Positions 37,001-48,000 of a stretch of 64,000 nucleotides of DNA are shown here, one piece after another. Position 1 is the first letter of the stretch; every line of letters starts with the position of its first letter. A model generated the notes under the pieces. The model made no database searches. It was not told the origin of the DNA and saw only the letters and a program-made list of their open reading frames with translations. A program made the translations under genes and the position numbers. Source of the DNA: Sanderia malayensis (taxonomy: Eukaryota; Cnidaria; Scyphozoa; Semaeostomeae; Pelagiidae); contig RQOL01000718.1 of the NCBI GenBank assembly GCA_013076295.1, forward strand, positions 3,410,001 through 3,474,000, written 5' to 3'.

Positions 37001-40000
37001 CTGTACTGTACATTTTATGAGTTGATTTGAGATTTGTTTACTTTTTTAGGAAAAAGAGGAAAAAAGTGGTAAAATATAATATTTTTGCTCGTAGTTTTCT
37101 TTTTGTCGAATTTATTGGCTAAACAGCTAATTAATTGCGGCTATCTTACGAATCACTTTTTAAGAACTTACTATTTACGTTTTATATTAGCAGCGTCAAC
37201 TAAACGGATGGAAATAACGCCAAGTCACGCAACTGGAAGCGAACCAATGGAAATAGCAACAGAGCAAATGGTAGACGAACCAGAAGACATAGAAATGGTA
37301 GAACCGACAAATAACGTTGATTTGCGCAAGTAAGCACTGTGGTTTCTATCACCAATTTGATTATTCAGGCCTTGTTGGTGAAGTTTCCATTAAGAATATT
37401 ACCGGTGCTACAGCCATTGCTATAACCACTCCAGCCTGGAACATGGTTATTTTACTGCATGACAAGAAGATTAAATTATATTGTTTGCATGGTATATGAA
37501 GATGGATAGTCAAACCATTCATCGCTCAACTCTTTCATGGTGTAGCTATCTTGACTGTTTGATTTAGCCAAATTGACACGAACACAATATACCTATCAAT
37601 TTCCTGTTATCTCTTTTAGGTCAGTGAGTTATTTGGTGGACGAAACAGGTGGGTTCGTTGAGTGTGCATCTATTGGTGTGTATTTAACCATTGCAAAAGG
37701 TTCATTCAGCAAGTTATTGACAGTGGAAATAAACAGAATCAATCAAAGTGATGCGAATTTGAGATTGAAAAGTGCCGAGTTTCTCGTGAGTGATGTCATC
37801 AATATAAGCGCAGAATCAAGAAATTTGAAATCCCCAAATGCAGTATTGGAAATACCTTGTCACGTAACCCAGTCTGCAATCAACAAATATTCAGAGGTTT
37901 TCGTCATTGGATTCAATGCAGCTGATAATCGTTGGTGTGACATTGAACATTTTGAAATTCTCTTCGAGGATTGCGGTGAGTTTTTTTGGATTGCGTACAG
38001 GGGCAAGTTTGACCATCAATAACATATATCGCTAGTGTGTGCTTAGGCTGTTTCATAGTTAGACTATACGTTGGCTATGCTTGTCTTCAGGTGGTAGCTT
38101 GCGTTGCTGTAGCTAATGTTGACAACCAGCTATCAAGCTTTGAAACGATCATAGAAGATCCTTTAATAGCTCTTCTTAGCTATCATGTGAAGTATTTTAA
38201 TATGTTTAGCTTCGCCAATACCTATTGAAATACTGTGTTTGTTGAATGGGGATTCTCCATTGTAGATTATGTTGTTGGTATGAAGTTTATTTACGTGAAT
38301 AATTTGTGTTTAGATTGGCATGGCTCCGTGAAAAGATACCCAGTTGTACATGCGTTTATTACATCGTTTACAAACTATGCAGTCATACTTAGGCCAATCG
38401 CTGATGAATTCACTATTGGACAAGAAGCAAAGAAATTCACACTTCATGAAGATGAAGAGGACATTACACTACAGTTTCCTCCCAATGCATTTACACCAGA
38501 AGCGGAATGCAAATGCACCGTAAAGGTAAGTATTATATAATACGTGCTTCGTTTTCGTATGCTACAGTTTAGTTCACTTTAATATTAAAATGCTACATGC
38601 TACATGACACATTTATGATTATTTGTTATTTTTTGTCATTCAGGCATTTTCACCTTCAAAAACATTACTTTTGGATAGCGAGAGCTCACACAATTTTATC
38701 ATTCCCTGTCCTATTGTCAGCATAGAGACATCATCGAAATTACTAATGAAGCCAGTGACCATAAAGTTGCCATTGATTGAAAGGTTTCCAGGAGGCGAAG
38801 GCCGTTTGTTTATTTTAAAAAGCAATGCTGAGTCAGCAAATAACTGGATTGATGTCACTGAAGCCGTTAAATTCATTCCAAGCGAGGAGAAGTTCTTGAA
38901 TTTTGAAGTCACAAGCTTTAGTTGGTTAGTAACCCTTTCTAATCATATTAACTATAGCTGTAATGATGCATATGACAATATGAATTTGAATAAAGTACGC
39001 CGAGAAGCAAACATGTAATGCATTACGGTGCAACGTGCAACAAGGTTGAATGCCACGAATTGGTATTGTTCCCTTGAAATTTCATGACACCAAAATTTAA
39101 ATTTTTATCATATATGAAAGCTGTGACTGGAAAACAGTTGTTTGGGGCCTTGTTCGGCTATTATTCGTATCAGTTCAAGATACGAAATGAGTTAATAACT
39201 GAAAAATAATTATGTAATCTTTTTTTTATTGTTTTCTCAAGGTACGTAGCGGTTTGGGTGAAGGATTTGGCATACAACGTTGTTGTATCAACAGTGAATA
39301 AATTGTTCAACTTGTCATTTGATGCTACGTTTCACCTTTACAAAAAATGCAACACAGAAGGCGAGCGTTTTCCAATTGGCATTTCTTGCGTGCCTTGGAC
39401 AAGCAATGAAGACGATCATCATGATATGAAAATGAAACCACAACGTGATAATAAATATTACTATATAGATAGTCAACCATCAAAGGAATGTATTATCGAT
39501 TCAGAAATTGCTCATGTCAATGTAATAGGAGAATTTCATAATGCCATGGAAAGTCTGGAGAAAAGACAATTTAGGTTAGTATTATTTCTTATTTAAACTA
39601 GAATAAATTTTCCATATGAGGAATGTAAAAGGGATCAAATTGCCAGATGACTGAAATAAACTCAGCAGTCGAAAGAGTTTGTTATTTATTTACAATTGGC
39701 TTTAATTTTGAGATGTTTATGTTACCCCTCCATCCATCCATCCATCTATTCATCCTTGCAATTGCGTATTCTTTCATTCATTTATTCATTCATCCATTTA
39801 ATTGTTTGCTATTCATTCATTCATTCATTCATTCATTCATTAGTCAATTAATTAATTAATTTATTTATTCACTCATTCATCCACCCATTCATCCATTCCA
39901 TATTTTATTTCTTAATGCATTTATTAAAGAAATAAATGCAGTTGTGAAATAAATCAATGTATTTTTGTCTTTTTTTGTTTTTATTTTTTTGAACTCATTT

Positions 40001-41287
40001 GTTTATTTGAACATTTCTTATCTGCGTTTCATTGATTTATCCATTTGATTTTTCATTCTAATTCAATTACTTTATAGATTGAAGAAAAGTTTTCAAGAGC
40101 CATCAAAATTTAGAGTTCACAAGAACAGAGATGGTAATATCGACAACGACAATTGTGTTGAGATTCGCAGACAAGAAAATGATCAATTGCTTTGTAGCCT
40201 TTTTTACGATGGCGAATTTTACTGGGTAAGGTTTATTTATTATTTGCATATATGCATTTGATTTTCACTAACATGTTTTTAATTTCATGTAATTTATACA
40301 TAAATCTCCATGCCGAATCTTTCCTAATGTAATGGACTACATAGTTTCTACTTTATTTCCTATTCTATATATGCTTTATTGCTTTATTAAAACTTGTTTT
40401 ATTGGTCTTTTACTAACTGTTTAACTTCTTTATCATAAGTATTTCTAACTGACTTACTTATTTCTAACTTAAAGCATCTCTTTCTCCTTTTTGGCTTTAA
40501 ATAAAAGGCTTTGATGACGACTTCGTAATTTGTGAATCGCATTTTCTTTCTTTTAGGCATCTTCAAAATCTCCATTTCGTTTTCTTGGGCTTCAACTTGA
40601 AAATTGCGGCTTAAACGATATTAATTTGGCATCAGTTGACGTCACAACGAGATTTCATCTAGCTGGAATCCACGAATCATTTGAAACGGAAATAAAAAAC
40701 GTGGCCCAAAATAAAAGCTGGCAAATGGCTACCAAAATGGTTCTCAACCATTTAACAAATAAATTTCGTTGCCGTGAACTGCCAAGGGATTGGTTTCGTA
40801 TTTTCGAATTGGTATGGCCTGAACATGCCCGTAGAAGACTAAACAAAGGTATGTCTCCCAATCTGTCGCTTGTATTCACAGGGCTACTGTACTTGATGTT
40901 AAGATTTCGCGAATTATTGAAGTTTATTTGTGTTAATTTTCAGTCCTTCAATATTTGGATGGAGGCATCAGAGGTGAAAGCAAAATCAGCATTATTCGCG
41001 AGTCGATACTTGAAGATGAGGATGTACATCTTTTGTTGCGGTGCTTCGCTAAAGTTTTCCTCAATAGAACTATTAAAAGTGCAACCAGTGGTGGAATCAT
41101 ATCAGATACAAGGCAACAGTCTCGTAAGGATTGCGAGGCAATCCTGCATGAATATTTGAAACAAAATATTACGTTTTTTCAAGTTCTCCAAGTTTTGTTA
41201 AGTATTGATGAATACGAAAGTTCAGTTCAACGAATTCTGGATAGAATGGGGAACAGAATTGAACGATATTTGGGATTTGTTGATTAA
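34100..41287 (+). CDS. NLR/STAND protein: DED-like, NB-ARC, TPR, ZU5-ZU5-UPA
   Basis: Probable cell-death or innate-immunity sensor in the cytosol. Exons: 34100-35669, 35771-36759, 37050-37068, 37191-37329, 37620-37975, 38314-38525, 38644-38924, 39242-39574, 40078-40225, 40557-40848, 40944-41287 (about 1560 residues, all phases compatible). Residues about 5-85 are helical and resemble a death effector domain. NB-ARC: P-loop GASGVGKTK (126-134), Walker B ILLFDNADD (197-205), sensor IIATSRE (237-243), GLPL-like NHPLNL (294-299). TPR-like helices run about 525-853, clearest at 659-804. ZU5 units start near 906 and 1045, followed by UPA from about 1189 (FSWYVAV), as in PIDD. The final 180 residues are helical; a death domain is expected there in PIDD but is not clear. 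The autocleavage histidine is absent from both sites. The 5' and 3' halves could be two genes, but the phases and lack of a start or stop between them argue against it. Poly(A) signal at 41305. Confidence 0.82.
39729..39890. repeat. (CATT)n microsatellite in an NLR-gene intron
   Basis: Long imperfect runs of CATTCATTCATT with CATC variants, inside the intron between 39574 and 40078. Confidence 0.85.
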
Positions 41288-42087
41288 TGACTGAAAGGGA
41301 AGAAAATAAAACAGAGACAATATTAGAAATACAACTTCATTTTTAATGTTTTGTTTTGCCACTCTAAGTTTTATGCTTTGACATGTATTTTTTACTGCTC
41401 CCACTCCCTGAATTTTAGACAATTTTTTTACTGTAGATAGTTTAGTTATCATGCCGAATATATTGTTATTATTTAGTTTTTTAAAATTGTGTATATACAG
41501 TGATAACTAGAACCTCCAACGGATCCATGAAAATGGTTCGAGTGAACAAATTTTTAAGTTATCGAGGGTTAGAGGAAAGGTTATGTTTACTATTTTTAAC
41601 ATATTTTAGAATTCAATTTTATATTTATAGAGTCATAGATGAAAATGTTACGGGTCGTGGGCCACATCTATTCTGCCTGGTCTGGATTTTACACATGAAC
41701 CAAAACACCTGATTATCGTATCGTATCACATCGTATCATAATTCATAACATTTTTTGTTGAACTTTCACTTTATAGTCATTGAGACATTTGAACTGTGAT
41801 CAACTTGATTTGTATCTTTACATCACATCTTCAACTGGAAACTTTATATAAATATGATGTGAGCCATTGATTCAACTTTTTCCTAAAACGGAAAGCATCG
41901 GAAGTGAAACCACAAATTATTCTCTGCAACTGGTTTAGGCCCAGGGGCTTGTTTTGTTTTTTGTTTTTTGTTTCGTTTTATCAACACCGCAACTTCGTCA
42001 ATATCATATCAACTTCAACATTACAAGCGGTCCACTACAGCTGAATAAGTAAAAAGAGGTTGCAACAGTCTGTACACATGATTTATA
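41288..42087. other. Intergenic between NLR-like gene and lipin
   Basis: AATAAA at 41305-41310, 18 bases after the NLR stop, is probably its poly(A) signal. A stretch at 41497-41580 with CAGTGATAAC and TTATCGAGGG resembles the TTCGA/ATAACG type of MITE but is too decayed to call. No coding region. Confidence 0.5.
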
Positions 42088-45000
42088 ATGAATTACGTTA
42101 AAGGGCTGGTTTCAAATGTGAAAGGATTTTACGATGGAATAAATGCAGCTACATTAACTGGTGCAATTGATGTAATTGTAATTAGACAGGAAGATGGCTC
42201 ATTGATTGGAAGTCCCTTTCATGTCAGATTTGGAAAGCTTGGTGTGCTACGTGCAAAAGAAAAAATCGTAAGAAATGTTTAATATTTACTTTAATAAAAT
42301 AAATTATAAGAAATACTTTTGATTCAAGATATTTAAAGTTTAGAAAGTTAATTTAGATAGCTGATGCAGCTATATTTTATTGTAGGTACCCTAACCCACT
42401 TATTGTTGTGTTAAATTAAATTGGATTTGTCAACTTAATAAGATATTTTTTACCAGGTTGATATTTCAGTTAATAACAAAGATGTTGATTTGCACATGAA
42501 ATTGGGATATGCTGGTGAGGCATTTTTTGTCCAGGAATGTCAAGAAGAGAATGTTCCATTGGAGCTTGCCACGTCTCCCATCCCATCCAATGAGACATTA
42601 TTTGAAAATGGCATGCAAGAACTTCATGCACAAGACAAAAATCACGTATGTATGGTGTATAGGATACTTTAAACATGGTCTCGTTGCTTTGTAGCTAACT
42701 TTTTCTAACCCAAGCACCCCACAGGCACTGAATTGAGTGGTGCATGTGCCTGCAAACATCACAATTGTTTATTTCCCATGATATGATACCTGGGGAGGGG
42801 GCTATCAAGATAAGGTAAAACTAGGGTAAATCAATTTAAAGATACATTTGTCTTCTATGACAAGTTTTGTTTAAATCCTGGCATTCTGAACGACCCAAAG
42901 CTGGTTATTAAAATGGACAAGCTGTATATCTTCCTTTGGCCGCATGTTTGACAAGGTTCAGTTGTAAAGATTCAGTTGTATACACCAAGTGAAGATTTGA
43001 AGAATTGTTCAAGTATTAAATACGATTCACTATCTTTCATTTGCAAGGATTCAAAACTAGATGAGCAAGGCACAAAAGTTTCAGTTGACAAGACAAACTG
43101 CCAAGATAAAGGTTCAGAAGATACAGGACTTGAAAATGTACAAGTTGGTGTTGTTGAAATTGAGAGTACTGCCAGGCAAATTGAGGTATCTAAAAGAAAA
43201 GATTCTGATGTCAGCTCAACCGTTTCAAATGTAAGTAGAGTTGAACTTCAATGAGTCGATTACCATTAAAGGAAATCCACTTTTTTATGTTATTCTGTTG
43301 GCATTGGGTCACTTTGTGTTTATATCCTGTAACTCAAACCCACATTAATTTAAAAGATTTCTTATTTCTTGGCTCTTTGGCTTTTTGAGGTCTCCCATTT
43401 GCAATGAAGCCATCTTAATATTTTTTACATTTTTGTAATGTTTTGACCAAAAGACCCTACAACTGTCATTTATAGAGTCCAGCAAAGGTATCAGGGAATG
43501 GACATGCTTCATCAAGTAGTATTCCTATACCCAGTGGAAATTTTCCACTTGGAAGACGAGGAATAACTTTGTCAGATAGTGAAGACCAGGTAAATACTAT
43601 TCCTGTCTCAGTTTGTTTCATACATTAGCTCATTCGATAATGAATAGAAATGATAATTTATATTTTTTGTCTTGAAGGCTTCATGCTCACCTTACGTTGG
43701 AGATGACCTATTCTTGGCAAATATGAGAGAGTATCCATTATCAGATATGGATTTGGAAATCTCAACAGTGGAACACGAAATTGACCCAAGAAAAGTCTTG
43801 AGTGATACTGAGTTAGAACTTTCATCTTTGCAAATCAGTGATAATGTCAAATCAGATGACGTCACTTGGGAATGGGGTGAGCTACCACAGGTAAGCACAA
43901 TTAAATGTTTTTGTGGTTCATTAAATGATCCATTATTTGATCAAATGATTCACTAGTTTATTAATTGGAACATGTATGCAATTGGGTTTTATGCTGTTAG
44001 TTGACTGCTTGATTGGTTGATTCAAAATGTCATGAGTTGGAACAGTGAAAAGTGGGTCTAATTCTATTATAGGATGGTCCGGGTTACCGAATCAAATTTA
44101 GGAAAATGATCGAAATATCACTCTCAAGGGGTCTAATGCTACTATTTAGGATGTTCTGGTCATTTTGAGACAATTTCCAGCTCGCTAGCACAAATATTTC
44201 AAAAGTTGATTATTTCCGATAGCTTACCCCAACTATATTTCATTATGTATCAACCATTTATTTAGGGTTACAGAATCAAATTTTTAAAAATGATCGAAAT
44301 ATCACTCGGAAGGGGTCTAATCCTACTATTCAGGATGTTCCGATCATTTTGAGACAATTTCCAGCTCGCTAGCACAAATATTTCAAAAGTTGATAATTTC
44401 CGATAGCTTGCCCCAACTATATTCCACTATGTATCAGCCATTTACTTAGGGTTACGGAATCAAATTTTTGAAAATGATCGAAATATCACTCTCAAGGGGT
44501 CTAATTCTACTATTCAGGATGTTCTAATAATTTTGAGACAATTTCCAGCTCGCTAGCACAAATATTTCAAAAGTTGATAATTTCCGATAGCTTACCCCAA
44601 CTATATTCCACTATGTATCAGCCATTTACTTATGGTTATGGAATCATATTTTTGAAAATGATCGAAATATCACTCGGAAGGGGTCTAATCCTACTATTCA
44701 GGATGTTCTGATCATTTTGAGACAATTTCCAGCTCGCTAGCACAAATATTTCAAAAGTTGATAATTTCCGATAGCTTACCCCAACTATATTTCACTATGT
44801 ATCAGCCATTTACTTAGGGTTACGGAATCATATTTTTCAAAATGATCGAAATATCACTCTCAAGGGGCCTAATCCTACTATTCAGGATGTTCTGATCATT
44901 TTGAGACAATTTCCAGCTCGCTAGCACAAATATTTCAAAAGTTGATAATTTCCGATAGCTTGCCCCAACTATATTTCACTATGTATCAGCCATTTACTTA

Positions 45001-48000
45001 GGGTTACGGAATCATATTTTTTAAAATGATCGAAATATCACTCTCAAGGGGCCTAATCCTACTATTCAGGATGTTCTGATCATTTTGAGACAATTTCCAG
45101 CTCGCTAGCACAAATATTTCAAAAGTTGATAATTTCTGATAGCTTGCCCCAACTATATTTCACTATGTATCAGCCATTTACTTAGGGTTACGGAATCATA
45201 TTTTTTAAAATGATCGAAATATCACTCTCAAGGGGCCTAATCCTACTATTCAGGATGTTCTGATCATTTTGAGACAATTTCCACCAGCTCGCTAGCACAA
45301 ATATTTCAAAAGTTGATAATTTCCGATAGCTTACCCCAACTATATTTCACTATGTATCAGCCATTTACTTAGGGTTACGGAATCATATTTTTTAAAATGA
45401 TCGAAATATCACTCTCAAGGGGCCTAATCCTACTATTCAGGATGTTCTGATCATTTTGAGACAATTTCCAGCTCGCTAGCACAAATATTTCAAAAGTTGA
45501 TAATTTCCGATAGCTTGCCCCAACTATATTTCACTATGTATCAGCCATTTACTTAGGGTTACGGAATCATATTTTTTAAAATGATCGAAATATCACTCTC
45601 AAGGGGCCTAATCCTACTATTCAGGATGTTCTGATCATTTTGAGACAATTTCCAGCTCGCTAGCACAAATATTTCAAAAGTTGATAATTTCCGATAGCTT
45701 ACCCCAACTATATTCCACTATGTATCAGCCATTTACTTAGGGTTACGGAATCAAATGTTTGAAAATGATCGAAATATCACTCTCAAGGGGTCTAATCCTA
45801 TTATTTAGGATGCTCTGATCATTTTGAGACAATTTCCAGCTTGGCGAGATTATTACTTCAAAAGCTTGTAATTTGCGGGGGCCAAAGAAAATTTGATTTT
45901 TCTTTTTTAGCTTTTTTATCAGTGACTATTGAATTGTTTAAACAAAAAACAGCTAATTAGACAGATTAACTGATTCGATTAAACAGCTGGCCAATTAATC
46001 TATCATATGTTTTCTTGATCTGTTGTCTTGATCGTAAATCAATGTGATTTCTCCATTTTAGGGCCCTGCTAAAGTTGAGAAGATCATCCAACAGGATTCC
46101 TGTATGTTTACTCATTGTCTCATTTTTTGAGATTGCTTTTCTGCATTTCTTTGTGACTACATTGGTTATATTTTAAATGCATTTACTTTTAGTGAAGAAG
46201 AAGAGAATTGAGAAGGGCGTTAAGTCGAGACCAAAGGTATTTTTTAGTTTGCTTTTTTAGTTCTTTCATATTATGATGCCTATCTTTCATTATCATTCAT
46301 TAAACGCTTTATTGTAGCTAAAAACGTAAAAAGTAATGATGCTCATAGTCACTAAGAAATACCAAAGAATACCAAACTAGTTACTAAGAAGTAGTATAGA
46401 AACACTAAGAAGTATCAAAGATTAATTTTTGGCTAATGATTTATGAAAAAGTTACAAGTTTGCTCATTTTTCACAACACAGCACAAAAGAAGCATGTTGT
46501 CTTTTTGAGACCCCAATCCTAAATTTATGACACATATTTTTATTCTACAGTCATGCGAAGGACTTTATCTAGATGACGTTTTACTAGCAGACGAAGAAGT
46601 AGCTGCTGTCTACTTTAACAGGTATAACAGTCTTTGATCGGTACAGAACTTCAAAATTGCTTTTAAAATCGGAAACGTGGCGAAACATAGTAAATACTAA
46701 AGCTTTTCGTCTGACACTCATCAATCTTCATTTTCGTTCTCTTTCTGACGTACTACTCTGATGAGTGTCAGACGAAAAGCTTCAGTATTTACTATGTTTC
46801 GCCATGTTTCCGATTTTAAAAGCAATTTTAACAGGTATGCAATATTCAACGTAGCAACATTATATACATATCAATAATGCTGAGCCTCTTACATGGATAT
46901 TTTTTATTTTGCTTTTTTAGGCAAGCAATTACGTTAGAAGGTGATTTTGATTCTGGCATTGGTCATGATTCGAAGCCTGTATCACCAATCGAAGTCAATT
47001 GTGAACTCAGTCAACGCGGGTATGTACTCTGACTTAGTTACTCCTTCATTGAGTTGAGTGTCTGGATGTCCTTCGCATTACTAATAACCATGATTATACG
47101 AAGCAACGTTCTGTGTAAACAACCAGTGATAGTTTATCTATTATTGCCTGTTTATCGAAACAATCTTTGAAATAGAGATGGCTGTTGATTTCCTTTAAGA
47201 AATACATCTTAGATTTTAAGTTTAATTATTAGATAAACGCTTTGTGTAATTGTTAATATTTTGTAGATTTCCAAAGAAAATTGCAATGTCTTTGTGTGGT
47301 GATCTCAGGCGTGGAAAAGTCGATCCGGGTTGGTTTCATTAAGGTTTTTTATTTTGTCTTTATAAGTCTTTTTATGTATTGGCATTTTTCTTTATCTTTT
47401 TTGGTTTCTTTCAATTGTTATATTTTTTCTTCTCTATCTTGTTTTGTTACTATGCGATGCAGTTTAGCCTCATGCATTGAATAATGGTTAGAACAGACAC
47501 TTGGCTGGATTTATCGAGCTGAAAATTGAACTTGATTGAAGTCGATTGAAATCGATTGAAGTCGATTGAAATTGATTGAAGTCGATTGAACTTGATTGAA
47601 GTCGATTGAACTTGATTGAAGTCGGTTGAAATCGATTGAAATCGATTGAAATTGAACTCGTTTCGAACAGACGAGCTTTTTCACCCCTTTAAAGAGACAG
47701 ATAATTCACAGAGAGAGAATTTTAAATTAGCTGAGATGTACAAGGGATTCGATCGGATCATTTTTCAACTTATTGTGATTGGATTGCATTTTCTATTTAA
47801 ATTATCTAGATAAGAATAAATATTTGTTGTTTTCGATAAGTCTCGTCAAGGAATTTTGCCTCTTCTCAGACTTTAAATTGTGCTTTTCATTTACATTACT
47901 ATCTAACATTTTGTATTTTCTTTATTGTTAGACAAATTTAAAGATGCATTGGTCTCCTATGATGAGTTTTGCAAAAATCCTGGCATTCTGAACGACCCAA

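Noticed and set aside
40557..41287. Death domain at the C-terminus of the NLR-like protein
   Set aside because: The region is helical and in the right place for one, but I see no convincing death-domain signature.
41497..41580. Another TTCGA-type MITE
   Set aside because: Some end-like motifs are present, but the inverted pairing is too poor to define borders.
44083..45850. CRISPR-like regular repeats
   Set aside because: Units are contiguous 184-bp tandem copies with no unique spacers, in an animal intron.
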